Numbered from the stretch's first letter, positions 1 through 13,308 are shown. The stretch is 64,000 bases of DNA from Hexactinellida sp. DTS-2022 (GCA_028753945.1 JAPNXP010000018.1:2233643-2297642), one strand, 5' to 3'. Numbers and translations are program-made. The notes: generated by a model from the sequence alone, not told the origin.

Positions 1-24
1 GAATATTTGAAAATAATTACTTAC

Positions 25-3000
25 CTTAGCAACTGGTTTACACTTGTTTAAATGATGGGAAGCTTTTTTTGCCTGGTGACAAATAGAGGCAGTTATCCAG
101 GCTAGTGGGTTTTGGTGATACCTTAGCACCAGTGGGCAAGGCCCCAAAATATGACATCGAAAATAATTTAGCGCCTCTTTGTACCAAATTAAACATGTAG
201 AGATTGATATTCTATTTTCTTTATCTCCCTCGTCCACTTCCGGCATGTACCCAGATGAAACTTGTTGTAGTGTGAGTAGGTTGTTTGGTTGTAGAGAATT
301 ATATGGAGAGCACCTAGTCGCCTTGAGTAATAGCAAATACGCCTGAAGTTTGTGCTTTATACTTCTCAGCTCCTGCTTCAACACTGCTTGTAGGCTTCCT
401 GTTTGATAAGATCGGAGGATAGTTTCGAATAATGAATCGTCAATATTTAATAAAGTGATCATATCAGCAATCAGAATGTCTATCATCTCAAGCAAAGGTT
501 CTAATTTTATTTCTCTAGACGCCATTATTTCCTTTCCCTTGCTCCAGAATTGTTTCACTAACTGTATACTTTCATTACTAGCTGCCATCTCTATCTGTAG
601 CGGACTTACATTTGATAATCCACGTGGTGCCTCTAATAGAGTACAAGAAAAGAGCCGATTGAAGACAGGAGTCTCTCTTAATACTTCCTCTCTGCCTGTA
701 TATAGTAAAGACGAGCCTGAGAAGATTGAAGCTAAGAAATGGCCATTTTTAGTAATATAGCTAGAACAGGAGAAAAACTCCTCCAAAAAATAAATTACTG
801 ATTTCAGGAAACTCGTATGCCACGTAAGCTTGGTTTGATTGTCTATAATAGCATACTTATGCACTGAGTTAATAATTGCATTTATCTGAATTATCTGGAT
901 ACACTCATCCGAGTAAATACGAGAGTTGTTATTTACAATTTGTAAGTACATTTCTAAGCGTTCTCCAGGTGTAAAATATTTGTGGTTGTATGCTAGTTTA
1001 TTTGGAGATGACCTGATGCTGAGAGGGAGTTTGTTGAGTGCAGAGCTCAGAGTAACCACAATTAGTTTGTTGGTCTTAATCTTGGATTCGTCCACAAATC
1101 CACACAAGAAAGAAACATTTAGAAATCTGATCAAATTTTGTGGCCAGGATGATACATTCTCACAATTAACCAGTACTATCCATTGTTGTTTCCCATCTTT
1201 TAGAGAACTAACCGCAAATTCTAGCGAGGAAAGAGAACAACTGGATGATAGGTCGATTACATGATACTCCTCTGCCATCTTGCTCAATTGAGAACCTACA
1301 AAATTTAGGCAATCTCCTACAGATTCCTTACTATCTGTATATAATAAGAGAGGAGCTGAAGTAAGTAAAAATGCATCAAGTAAGGAGAAAGTTCTTAGTT
1401 TCTTGAAATCAATTCCCATTCGGTGAACAAAGAGCTCCCTCACAACTTTCATAAAATCTCTAGGGTATATTTCTCTCCATAATAAGAGTCTATTTTCAGG
1501 GTCCAGTGGAAGACATGATGGTAATTTATCTAGGAGTTTGTATAAATTAAATCTGAAGTATTCCTCCCATTCTATTGAATGTGAAGAGAGATCCTCAAAA
1601 ACATAGTTCAGTTTATTGGTTAAAGATTGCTGCGCAATATGTGCCCAGGCCTCCGTGGGGAGGAACGACGGTTTGTTGCTAGCAAACTCAGAGAAGAGAG
1701 AATTGAGGATATCAGTGCAATTGTTAATAGAGAATGTAGGAGTGAAAAATGAATCCCAATCCTGTTGAGTAAGATTACCTTGGGACAACTGAATAGAAAA
1801 TATGTAAAATAAGAGAAAAAGAACCTTGTCGCATTCAACTAACTGAGAAAGGTAAATAGAAAAGATTTCTCTTAGCATCACACTGTTTAGATGGTGGATA
1901 CGCCCCTCTATTGCACCATCATCTGGTCTGAAAGTATCAGCGGATGACTGGTTTGCTATTCTTAGGAACGCTTCGAAAAAGCCTGACAAGGTGAAATTAT
2001 ATTTCCTCTCACAGAATTGTTGCATTTTATCAAGTGCGAACCATACAAATTCAAGATTGTCTGACACAACCTTCAACACATCTAACTGGCCCTGTAGCTT
2101 GTCACATATCTCCTGATATTCAATTCTTCCCTCTTCGGCTCTCTCCAGCTCTTTTCCAGTGGTACTGATAAGTTGTACTAGATCGAGGTCACTTGTTATG
2201 CTAGGGGAATCTATTATATGCCTCAATAATTTCTTTCGCTTCTCTTTCATCATTCTGTAGAAGTAGATAACGTCTCTTATAGCAGTGTCTAGCCTGTTCT
2301 GCACTTCGCCCATTTCAACCTCAACTAGAATCATGAACAGAATTTCTCTCAGACTGTGTCTACTCGGCTCGAAGTTGCAGAAACGAATTTTGTCCAGATC
2401 TATTTTTGCCACGTCAGCAGAACGAATCTCAGGGCTGTAATTAGTTGTTAGATACAACCTAAATCCTTCCTTCACTTCAACTGAATTTCCATCCAGCATG
2501 TAGTAACGTTTCCCTTGTTTCTCCTCGAATTCTGAGTATATAATCATCCTAGATGTTTCAAGTTGGAGGCAGCTCATACTCAATACAATAACCGGTACTG
2601 GGCTACTCTGCATTATCTCAGATTCTAGCATGTTCTCGAAATTTTCATCGTAGCATCGTACAAGATGCAGATTTGTAGAGAATATGGCCTTTACTATGCT
2701 TCTACGTTGGATTTGGCTCCAAGACCTTCTCAACCGCAAATTTTTACCTGAGGAATCGGAGCGATAGTTTACTATTGGTGAATTTACTTGCCTTTCGTTG
2801 TTCTTAACGTCGCGAATAGGAGATTTAGATCCGAGGGAGGGAGGCGTGTAAGATCGTTTTATTTCATCTAACACAAACTGAGATTCCAGATGAATAGTTG
2901 GGAGACTAGTAGATATTTTGACTGCTTCATCATATCCCCTTATCAGATCAAATAAGTTCTCTATTTCATCACCTCTGAAAGTCGACTCAACACATTTCAT

Positions 3001-4699
3001 CCATTTGTAAAATAAGCCTGTAGGGTCATACACATATGGCCATAAACAGTCAAAGCTAGCTACTGCTCTGATTAATAAGATCTTAAGCTTGTAATCCTCA
3101 TCCTGAGGCAAATCTCTCTTTTTAGTCTCCCAGTAAAATAACTCCTCATCAGTAGTTAAAATATTTAACAGAGAGAAGTCGTATGTTACCTTAATTGTAG
3201 CGGTGGATATTAACTGGTTTTCTGGAGACATGACCCCGCAGATCTTCTTCCAAACATGTAATATTTCACAGATAACATCGGATGAAAAAGGTGTTAAGTA
3301 GTTGATAGCTCCTGCTGTGATGAACACATTTCCAATCGAAGAGACACGATGCTGACTCTCTTTAATGAACCTATTGAACTTGGCCTCCACTAAATAAAGA
3401 GATGAAAATATCATTTTTGCATTTCTTATGTTCTTCATAATTACTTCAATACTCGTTTTCATTGAATCTACCTGAGCTCTTTTAGCCTGGAGTATCTGGT
3501 TATCTAATTCCAAATCTCTGTTGTTGTTTTTCATATTGACACGCTCTTTGCCCTGTTGTTTCTCAAGCCTCTCTACTTCATCTTGCAGGTCAGCTATTTC
3601 TCTTCTCTTACCACGAGTTTCTTGATCAACCTTAGCATGACGATATAGTGCGAATAACCAACGTGTAATTGATGCAGCTGCTTTACTGCTAAATTCTATA
3701 TTTTCCACTTCTATCTCACTACACTGGAATCCAGTCTGTAGGCTTGTTAAGATGGTGCCCATGTTCTTCTCTTTGTCATAATGGAGTAAGTTTTGATAGA
3801 AGTGTTTCGTCCTGAACAGTTCCTGAGCTGAACTCCAATTGATTTCTCTCTTGAATAATTTACATATGCACTCAGCAATCCTCTTAACACCATCAGGGGG
3901 GTTTTGGAATGTAGTCAGTTCTATAATATCTTCTTTAGAGAGGGTTCTTAAAGCTTCTTCTGCTCGCTCGTAGAGAGGGTCAACATCCCCGAACTGATTC
4001 TTCAGATTTCTCTCCAGTATACAAATAATCTCTTTACACTTCTCTATCTCTTCTGCATGTTGTTTGTTTACTTTTTCTGCATTTTTATATTTTATACGTA
4101 TTGTGTTCATTTCCTCTTTAAATGCTTTAATTTCCTCCATTTTCTCCTGTATCTCTTTCTCAAGCATAGCCAGCTCCCATTGCATACTCTCCAGCTCCCA
4201 TCTAGCTTCAGTCAAGTTGATTTGTGCCTTCTTAACCTCCCGAGTTAGGCTGGCCTCCTTACGGGATATAACATAATAAATCTTCCCACTAGTCTTTAGT
4301 AACTCAATGAACATTCTAATGCTCGACTTGTAGATGAATAAATCATCTCCAGGATATATTTCTTTTGCTCGATCAAATGCAGTGCAATGAATATGAGCTG
4401 CAACTTCTCCTATCTTTTCCAAACTAACTTCTTCATCAACCCATTTGTTAACTGCGTTATTTGTAAGCCATGTATGTGCTACCTCTTTCAGCGAGAGCTC
4501 GCATAACGGAGACATGATGTCGAGTGTTAAGAATCGGACAAGTTTGTGGTAACTTGTAAAAAATGCATTAAACAATCTTGGGGTGGTGTTTATAATACAC
4601 ACAAAATGCAAATTGTGTTTGAGAAGACTTTTTGTTAGCCCAGGAGGATAGCGAGGAGAGAATATTTCTGTCTTGAAAATGTCAGGTATTGGAGATACT
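25..4699 (-). CDS. Dynein heavy chain-like protein, downstream exon (stalk, AAA5, AAA6)
   Basis: One open exon of 1558 codons on the minus strand, following the exon at 6881-11396. Its acceptor (T-rich tract then TAG) makes the first base complete an AGA codon with the AG left by the upstream exon. In order it encodes the end of AAA4, a charged coiled coil (about 4260-4020), a microtubule-binding domain with the motif NPPDGVKRIAEC (about 3900), the return coiled coil (about 3660-3450), AAA5 (WPYVYDPTGLFYKWMK near 3040; EGFRLYLTTNYSPEI near 2450) and AAA6 (QWIVLVNCENVSSWPQNL near 1170, the degenerate counterpart of the dynein GGWVVLQNCH block). It ends at a clean AAG/GTAAGT donor, so the last few hundred residues lie left of the window. 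Such proteins act in motile cilia or their assembly. The loss of AAA1 nucleotide residues upstream suggests a non-motor or regulatory member; DNHD1-like is possible but unproven. Confidence 0.9.
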
Positions 4700-5689
4700 C
4701 TAAAAAAATTATAATTGAGGATGTATTAAGTAGTAGTAAAATGATTATTTAATTTTATAATTAGTAACCCTCAAGATCTAGAGGTTCTAGCCTGGTCCCA
4801 TTTATTTCGGATTACTTGCACTGTGTTCAGACTAGAATATTTATGGTTTGCTGATGACTCAAAATTCAGAGTAATTTTAGGTTACCTTATTATATATAGA
4901 ACAGTCTCAGTCCAACTAGAAAGTTCTAGAATTACAGTGCAGCATCAGTTATTTTGAGTAGTCAAAAAAACTAATTTTGATACCAACTAATTCATTTTTA
5001 GTTGAACTCCATTTTTGAAAATCCAGAAAAAATTCAGAAAATAACTATTTAGGTGGATTATAATGGTTCTCAGAGACAGTAAACATATTGAAATGCCCAA
5101 ATCATTGCAAATACACTCAGTTATCAACTAATGGGTATTAATTTTATCATACAAATGCCACTTTTAGTGACACAGCGTTATTCGGGGAAATCCGGTATTT
5201 ACAATTCAACTTTATGAATCGGGACCTTCGGTGTTATTATCTTCGCCATCGATTACTCTCTCACAAAGCAAATATATCAAATTATAATTTCGGGGGGCCA
5301 AATCGTAAAATCCCAAGATGATTTTATATCATTCATGATAAATTTCCATTAAGTTTAGTTGATCAAAACGTGCGATAATCATAAACATATATACAAGCTT
5401 GCACTCAACTTGTACTCAGGCCTGTGGCCCTCGCTTGTATTTCAAACACATGCCTTTTCAAATTCAGTGCCGGTTGTATTTAATTGAATACTATGGAACC
5501 TGATAGTAACGACCAGGTTCATCCAGGCTCGTAAACTTGAACGAAAACTTTTCTAGACATGCAAAAATCGAGATATATTCCAAAAGACCTAATGCAAATT
5601 GAGTAATTCATGACTGAGCTCAAACTGAATTTAGGCGCGCATAAAAAATCAACGAAGATATATGTATAGCCCCCTCCCTACACCACGCT

Positions 5690-6110
5690 TTTTCCATTTT
5701 GTAATAAAAAAAGGACGGGCTGTCAGCTTTGAAACACTTACCCCCTTGAGCATTACTTAAATGTTCAAAGTCCTTATACAGGTTGATTATATTACAGGAA
5801 TCATATATGAATTTTCTAGGTGACCGCTAGTGACCCACGTAGCAGTAATACTATAGTTCAGAGTAGGGCTGTGTCCTCCCAAGCTGTCTATTTATATCCG
5901 TAGGACCCGTTATAGATGTATATATAAGGGCAGAGCAAATAAATGTAGAAATACTGATCACCGCCGGTATTGTTGACATCTATGGTAATTTGAACTAACA
6001 ATCTAGATAATACAGCTTGTCCGTGTATAATCCAAATATGAAATTAAACATCACTAAGGAACTGTACAACTCTGTGGACCCCTAATTTTATGCTGTGGAG
6101 AACATATTGC
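5690..6110 (-). repeat. Diverged dispersed repeat, inverted relative to 12120-12640
   Basis: Read on the minus strand, this stretch resembles the plus strand of 12120-12640. Shared words include ACACGGACAAGCT, TTCATATATGATTCCT, CAACCTGTATAAGG / CAACCTGTGTAAAAGG and TTTTTATTACAAAATGG, in the same order and with similar spacing. The family is not recognised and no terminal repeats are obvious. Confidence 0.65.
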
Positions 6111-6360
6111 ATAAATTCGTAATCATTCGATATGGCCGGTAAAACAGGTTATTCTGTATAGAGTTAATTTCTAACGGTGAAAACCACCATGAATTAATAA
6201 TTCTTCAATCCTTTATTCGCCAAACTATGTACGACCATAGGCAATAATAATTTTGATTTTTAAAATAGTTAACTTTTTTATATTTATTAAAACAATATTA
6301 ACCGAGGTCACTACCTATATTTGTACGAGCCTGGGGAACTGAAATTTGCAGTCAATAACC

Positions 6361-6450
6361 GGAACTAGTCTCATCAATGATAAATTATATAATTATGAAT
6401 TAATATTGTATATAATATAATATAATATGTATAATATTAAATATTATATA
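6361..6450. repeat. AT-only low-complexity tract
   Basis: An alternating TATAATATAA-type tract inside the intron, directly before a MITE. A similar tract lies at 12310-12385. Confidence 0.8.
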
Positions 6451-6776
6451 CACTCAAACCTCCGAATCCGGACCTCCCAGATCCGGGTACCTCCATCAAC
6501 CGGGCACACTTATTGGTGTAAAGACAAACTAAATATGTATTTATTTAACCATTAATGGAGTTTAAGGAGAAATTATTTAACAGATACATATCTTAAATGA
6601 TCCACAACCCGTTAAAACATCATTTTTAAATTTTGAATGTATTTAGAAAATATGGATCAGAGCTTTTGGAATTGCATGCGTACCAGCCATTGTATTTCTC
6701 AGATCCGGGAAAATTTCGACATACGGGTGCCCTCCGGATCACAGTGCCCGTATAAGGGAGCCGGGAGGTTGGAGTG
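6451..6776. mobile_element. MITE with TATACACTC...CCTCCC inverted ends
   Basis: The left end reads CACTCAAACCTCCGAATCCGG. The right end is its imperfect reverse complement, GGGAGGTTGGAGTG. Both are flanked by TATA, consistent with a TA-duplicating Tc1/mariner/pogo-type element. No transposase is encoded. Confidence 0.7.
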
Positions 6777-6880
6777 TATAATACACTCCAAATTTGACTT
6801 TCTTGAGTTTGGGGAATTGAATACCTTTTAAACACTAAGATATAATTAACGAGTTAGATAAATGTATTTAAATACTCTAC

Positions 6881-9800
6881 CTATGCTGGTGAATTGACTT
6901 TGAAACTTCTTCACCGTCCTTTGGTAATCTTCCTTGGTTTGGATTAACTATTTCCAAGCTCAATAGTTCACCTATTGCATGCCAAACCTCAGGTAGCCAA
7001 TCTCCACTGACCATAACTACAGAATGGTTCCGTGAAATCACTGAAGAGTTTATTGCACCCTGAAGGATAGACAAACAATCAGTAATACTGTTTTTCTCAA
7101 TAGTGGCCTGCATGTCAAAGAGCTGACATTGTGCCAGTGATACAGCTAGTCTCACTAGAATTTTCCGACCAGTTCTTCTTGGCGCACAGAATAAGGCATG
7201 CCCCTCAAACATGTGCATCAGCCTAGAGAGACGCACTATGTGTTCTAGAGCAAATGGATATATTATTATTTTATTCTCTTCCATAAGATTATCGTTGAGT
7301 TTATTTAGGTGAGGTTCTAGAAGGGTCTTCAGTGCAAAATCAGTCACCTCGCAATACGCGTCCTTTCCTACGGTAATAGCTATGTTGGGCGTTTGTGGCG
7401 AAGAGGGTATACTGGGAATGGAGCATTGAGTCCAGCGAACATACAATAAGCTGGTAATTTCTTCTATTACAGTGAATAGTCTTGTTAAGGGGATCCTTAC
7501 TTTTCTCAAATGAACTTTGTCCATTTGTACAATGTGACGTGCTAAAATCGTGTTCTCTTCTAAAGGAGTCTGTTTCTTTAGAGTAAATCTTGTCAGTTTA
7601 GATGTCTTCTTTGACGGGAATGGGTAATCTTCACTCGCAGATCTCCACTCACCGAGAGAGCAAAATGATCTTTGCGTACAATCTTTTAGTAACAGTTGAA
7701 ACCATTCCTGGTCTTTCTCGTCATTAATTTTGTCTCCATATACTCGACAATGTTCATGGCACCATACTCTTATTAGGCTCCTCTGAAGTAAAACGTAGGA
7801 TTCTAATTTATCATCTTTTTTCCTCGAATAACTCTCCTTACTATATTGAACTGTTTCAAATTTATGTAAACTCTTTCGCCTCTTTTTACTTGTGACAATC
7901 GTGTCATTGTCGCGTTTTTCGTCTCCAGTAGGTGTTGAACCGGCTTTATCGTGATATGTGTGCTTACTAGTGAAGAAAAAAATACTTTGAAACAGTCTGT
8001 TTAGTTCAAACAGACTGAATGAATATTGGGGAGTATTTGGGGTAGGTTTAAGTTTATCTCTTAAACATTCAAACATGGTTATTGTAGTTTTAACGAATGT
8101 TTCAGAAATGTTATTTGCTTTGCTCCCTCCCTCCGATCGAGGATAGTGGGATAAAATCCACTTTGAAACATGAGGAGAAAATATCTCAAATAATGTATCA
8201 CTATCTGGCAGGTCCACTGTCAAATTAAAAAAGTGCGAATTAAATCTATTACTATTTGATTTACTTGGGTTTGAAAGTGATAATACTGAATTTGAACAGA
8301 TTATAAGTTGAATGGAGACAGGTTTCATTACATTAGTTGATATATCGTAAACCAAACTTGTGTCCATTACCTGTCTCAATACGTCTAAACAACCGGAGTC
8401 CATCTGACCCGTTGCTATGTTCAAGTCGTCAATGAATAGTATGCAACTCTCATCAAGCTGTGAGAGGTTATTGTTAATCATTTGGTAAGCTAAGTGCGTT
8501 GCTCTAATTCTTTGCTGTAGCTTAAAAGGTGTCCATAAGGGTGAGTAAGAGAGAGAGCTTAGTTTGAGTCTGTGCTGAAGAAGATTCTCTACCATTGCTG
8601 TCTTTCCGCAGCCTATTACTCCTGAGTATAATACAGGAATTCCACTGTTTAGTAACAACTCCCCTATTACTGATAGTCTGTCAAAATGTGGATTATTTAC
8701 ATAACTACTGAAAGGAGAATGATCAACGATCCTATCACTCCATGTAATTGATGTTCTCTTTGTAGGTTCTATATAGTAATTGAAAATACATTTATCTAAC
8801 TTACTGGCGAGACCTGTTTCAATCTTATTCTCTAGTAGAAGGTTTAATAAAAAATCATTAAATTTCATCTTAACATCGTCATCCATTGAACCTCCAAATC
8901 CCCAAGCAAGCGAAAATATGAAGAGGAGATTTAATAGTTTGGTAGAATACTCATCTTGTAATATGATAGAGAGGTTAACAGAACTTATAAGGGGCTCATA
9001 AGACAATACGTAGAACTTCTTGAGCATAGCAGACATTAACCTAGTGAAGTTGCGTACATAGAAAATCTCAAGGGATTTGTTGAATGGAGAGCTAGCTAGC
9101 CTTGTACACCCTGAATCATAATTTCTAAGATAGTCTAATATGGCTGCTACAGTTTGGTTAGTATATATCCTGAGGTCGGCGACATCACTTTCTGCTATGC
9201 CTTGTGATACTGTAATCGATTTTAACCAGTGATCTAGATGGTCCCTCCAGCTCAAGACACCTTGATCAATGGGTATTGGGTAACAGTGAGACAAAAAAGA
9301 GGGTGTGGCTGAGCTGAGAAACTCAGTTTCAAATATAAATTTACAGTTGTTGGGAAGCTGTATAGTTGTAGAATCAAATGATGTGAACTGCTTTGGATAA
9401 ATGAGCATTGAATGCAGATGTGTAATCCAATCCCCTTTAACGCTCCCATCAAATACAAACCATTGTTCTCTCTCATTATCATCACGCCTATTAGAGAATA
9501 ACTTAAACGATAAGAGCTTGTGTAACAATCCTTGATTCCATTTTTGTAGTTCCTTATCATACCACCCATAAAGACAGTCGATGTCTAACGCGTGTGGGTA
9601 GATTGTGGTCAAATCTATCTTTTTTCCTAAATCATCGATGCTTATTTCATTCAAAGCATTAGCTAACAGCTGTAAGCATGTTGTCTTTCCACATAGAGTA
9701 GGTCCGTATATTACAACATTTTGACCACGCACTAATGAATTGTAAATATCGAATATCTTTTCCATTTCTTTCGTATTTGATCTGTAGTGTTTTTCTACCA

Positions 9801-11396
9801 TAATTCGAACTATATTGTTTTCAAGTACTCTCATTTCCTGTTTTTTAATGTCCACCCGAGAAAGAATGCCAATGGAGTGTGCACACTCTGGGAAATTAGT
9901 GTTCAAAATACTTTTTGCTAATATAATTTCATATTCAGCTAGTTGCGGCTTTACAAACTTCCAGAGAGCATAGTACATAGACATAGCTTCATTTTCTTCT
10001 TTGCTGTATTCATGATCCCACGAGTCTCTTTCTAACTCTATATAGACAATTGCTTCTCTTATGACGTGTCTTATGACATTTGACTCAGATTCAAATTCTT
10101 TCCCAAATTGATTTCGAATTTGGTTTAAGAATGTTATTACTTTACAACTCAGCACTTTGTAGGATGAAAAGTTAAGAGAGATGAGATGGGCTTCCAACAT
10201 TGGCTTGCTGTTAGGGAGTGAGAAATAGAAGAAGTGTATTTCAGTGTGGAGATAGTTTGAGAATCCGTCTGGAAGTTTTTGATTCCTCATACTCACACAG
10301 CATCCATATCCATGCTTGAGTAGTATATTCCCAGCAATAGTCAGTTCTTCAAGCAAACCGAATTCATCCAATTTGTACCAATTAATACCTTTATTTCTCT
10401 TAGGAGTTATGTCGTAAAAATAGAGGAAGGACCTGTATGGCATTTTATTGTTTATTTGTTTCTTAATTTCCTGGAGTAGTGAAACCAGACTACATGAAAG
10501 AGTAGGTTTCAGTTTATCTAGGTTTGAAATATAACCCACTGTTCCTGACCGGATGAACCCCACTAACATACTAGTTAACTGTGAATGTGTTTGGAACACA
10601 CTAGCATCCAGAGAGAAACATGCTCTACCAATGCTATAACAAAGAGTCCTGACAGTTTGGCTAATATCATTACAATAAGGACCAATTAGCCCCGCGAGTT
10701 TATTGGTATACATGGCTAGGCTTAAGTTGAATATGCACTTCTCTGTGAGAGGAGTTAGTACCAACTCACCACCAACTCCTTTATACTCATTGCAGTAGGG
10801 ATACGTATAATTAAGGTGGTATATTGCAATAATGGGTATCAAGTCGTGGCTCTCAGAATTTGAGAGGGTGTATTTATATCTAAAGTTTGACAACCACAAA
10901 AAGTTATTGTGATTTAGAGATGGTTCGTTTTGTAAACAAGACAGGGTGTACTGCAAATTGTGAATGTGAATAAATAGATTTGAGAAAACTACTCTCTTTC
11001 TATTCTCTATGGGAGTAGAATATTCATTTATCAATTCTCTAACAGACTGGGATAACTTATCTTTGAGCAAAAATAAGAAGTCAGGGTCATCCTCATCAAT
11101 ACTCTTGTCGATCATATAAGTCCATGCTATACTTAGTGCTACTGACACACATTGCAAAGGATGATCTTGGAGAGAAGACATTATTGCAGATAACGGATTG
11201 TCTACTGAATTCAATAGGTTGGGTAGCTGGATACATTTAAAAATACGATGAATGGATTCTGATATGGAGACTTGGAGTGCTTTTTCAAGTGCTTTCATCC
11301 AAAAGTGACCAGGTTGGTGTCCAGTTATCAGTGGACTTATCAGTTTGAAATGGTTACCATCTTCATCGTAAACATGCCGTATTCTTACACCGAGTC
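6881..11396 (-). CDS. Dynein heavy chain-like protein, upstream exon (linker end, AAA1-AAA4)
   Basis: The exon begins after a CATAG acceptor at 11397-11398, and the open frame runs upstream of the first ATG (11298), so that ATG is internal. Residues counted from it: AAA1 near 190-280 has GPYCNDIS (206-213) where dyneins carry GPAGTGKT, and GYISNLDKL where they carry the Walker B ACFDEF, so its ATP site is lost. AAA2 has GPTLCGKTT (532-540), LYGWYDKELQKWNQGLL and VFDGSVKGDWI. AAA3 has GVIGCGKT (893-900) and ILFIDDLN (D957, D958). AAA4 has a weak P-loop remnant, APRRTGRK (G1377). Dynein heavy chains power microtubule movement through AAA1 ATP hydrolysis, so this one is probably not a conventional motor. 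The N-terminal tail is missing upstream. The protein could be DNHD1-like or another degenerate axonemal dynein. Confidence 0.92.
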
Positions 11397-11479
11397 CTAT
11401 GAAATAATATACATTTATTAAGAGTGATCTAATTAATTTATTGTCAAACTAGTATTTCAACATATTCAAATATATAATA
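11397..11479 (-). other. Start of the upstream dynein intron
   Basis: Non-coding sequence directly upstream of the acceptor at 11397-11398. The exon in front of it needs to end with one base of a split codon. No matching dynein-like exon was found between here and the septin gene. Confidence 0.55.
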
Positions 11480-11653
11480 CAGTGGAAGCCGCTTAATCGG
11501 GAGACGGTTAATCGGGAAATTCGGTTAATCGGGACGAGGCTTTGGAAACTAATTCGTATCAAATTGTACAATGCATATCGGTTAATCGGGAGAATCGGAT
11601 AAACGGGACTAAATGCCTACTCCCGAGGCGTCCCGATTAAGCGGCTTCCACTG
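11480..11653. mobile_element. MITE, pogo/Tc1-like, 174 bp
   Basis: Near-perfect terminal inverted repeats (CAGTGGAAGCCGCTTAATCG at the left, its complement at the right) flanked by TA on both sides. The motif GGTTAATCGGGA recurs several times inside. It is non-coding and probably mobilised in trans by a pogo/Tigger-type transposase. Confidence 0.85.
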
Positions 11654-11884
11654 TACAACGCAATTACTCCGTAAAAGTATATTTCAAGCTTCAAACCGCT
11701 CAACCAAATACCAATTAACCGAATAGTTAAACGAATACTAGATATCTTCCAAAGTTCAAGGTACTTAAGTATATACATATACAGTACATAATGGATATAG
11801 TAATAATGATGGGGACATGGGATTTTTCTCCAAATTATCACTATATCCAGTATATCACTATATCCAATATATCTCTATATTAAA

Positions 11885-12075
11885 GGTGATATAACTTTAA
11901 CCAATTAAATTCGAGGGTTTTCTCAGTATGGATTAGCAGCTAGCATTCAATTAGTATAAATGGATTTTAGTGTTTCTATCATTGTTAAGTGTGCAATAAA
12001 GAATGCCTATTTGAGACTGTAATTATAATTGATCGAGAGTAAATTCATTCATTCAATCAGTTATTTGTATTTCGT
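11885..12075 (+). repeat. Dispersed repeat, copy 1 (copy 2 at 17812-17965)
   Basis: Shares CCAATTAAATTCGAGGGTT, a TATGGATTA block, AAGTGTGCA(A/T)TA and GGTCGAGAGTA / GATCGAGAGTA with 17812-17965 in the same order and orientation. Function unknown. Confidence 0.7.
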
Positions 12076-12119
12076 CTGTCTAGCCATACATTTCTAATAT
12101 TCAAATTTGTCTATTTGAT

Positions 12120-12640
12120 TTCCCACCTGGGTCTAAGGAGTTGTATAGTTCCTTAATGTTCATTAATTTATAATATTTGGAGTCGGTATATTACACACGG
12201 ACAAGCTTATCTATATTTTTTTGTTTAAATTAGCATCAATATTCTGGCGCTTACTGGGTTAGTATTTTCGAATTTATTCTCCTTATATGAACCTAAAGCT
12301 GGGATATAATATACGGATATATGTATATATATATAATAATATAATATAATATAATATAATATATATTAAATATTATAATATTATTGCTTAGGGGGCCACA
12401 GTTGAAAGAGGTTGGAATATAATATGCAAAATGTCACTCTATACAACGGTCATTTGTACATAGGATAGCGGTCTGTTAATAATTCATATATGATTCCTCA
12501 AAATATACCAACCTGTGTAAAAGGCCTTTTGAAGGGGGAGAAGGATTACGAATGTGACATACCGTACTTTTTATTACAAAATGGCAAAAAACGTGACGTT
12601 CGGAGAGGGGATGTATAATTTTCGTTAATGTTTCGTTACA
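12120..12640 (+). repeat. Diverged dispersed repeat, inverted relative to 5690-6110
   Basis: The plus strand matches the minus strand of 5690-6110 through several ordered words, interrupted by an AT-only tract at 12310-12385. Together the two copies bracket the dynein exon at 6881-11396. Confidence 0.65.
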
Positions 12641-13130
12641 TTTGACAATATTTCATACAACCGGCATACCATTTGGAAAAGTATTTGCTTTGAATATAGA
12701 GGGGGTCGCAGGCCCGAGCGCAAGTTGTAAGGACGGGCGTAGTGCGTGGGAGCAGGTTGTGTTGTATATCCCAAAGCTCTACAATAAGGTCACGGGTCAA
12801 TTTACTTATATTATGCATCTATACTACGTACATGTATCTATCATATATACCTACACAAAATAAAATTATACGCGTGAACGATAAATTTTGTGAATGGGCC
12901 GAAGGATCCTGGAAAAAGCAGAAAAGCGCCGCCCTGATGGCGGCATTTCGGCTAGTATATATTATATAGCGACGTCTTGGTTATAAATTAAAAAAAATGT
13001 ATGAACATTAATGTACAGGTTGTACTAATTTATACTATTATCTCTTGAGGCATTTGAGTAATGATCAGTTTTGTCTTTTTCACATTTTCGAAAGTGTGAA
13101 AAGGACAAATAATTCGAGAGAAATGAAAAT
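12641..13130. other. Unassigned sequence
   Basis: Only short open frames without recognisable protein features. No convincing gene or repeat was identified. Confidence 0.5.
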
Positions 13131-13136
13131 TTAATA

Positions 13137-13259
13137 CAGTAGACTAATGAGGCGGGCATGTTAGCCCCACCATATTCCGTCTTATAAATTTTGTGAAATT
13201 TTGACCCCGTTAAGCGGATAAATCTATCAACCGGTGGCTCTATTAAGCGGAGTATACTG
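13137..13259. mobile_element. MITE, 123 bp, TA-flanked
   Basis: The ends CAGTAGACT and AGTATACTG form a short imperfect inverted repeat flanked by TA. Inside are TTAAGCGG words like those in the MITEs at 11480 and 16938, so these may be relatives. Confidence 0.65.
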
Positions 13260-13308
13260 TATTTCCAACCTTGTGTTTTAATACACCATTTATTAAGTTC
13301 AGAATTGA

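Larger units (their letters stand above)
4700..6880 (-). other. Dynein gene intron, 2181 bp, with repeats
   Basis: The donor GTAGAG follows a CAT AG exon end and the acceptor is TTTTTTTAG. Joining the two exons keeps the dynein frame, and the minus-strand reading frame closes just inside both ends. The intron holds a diverged repeat at 5690-6110, an AT-only tract at about 6360-6450 and a MITE at 6451-6776. No coding signal was seen in the rest. Confidence 0.85.

Noticed and set aside
4057..4276. Plus-strand frames inside the dynein exon
   Set aside because: They are antisense to the coiled-coil coding sequence. The minus-strand frame is continuous and has clear homology.
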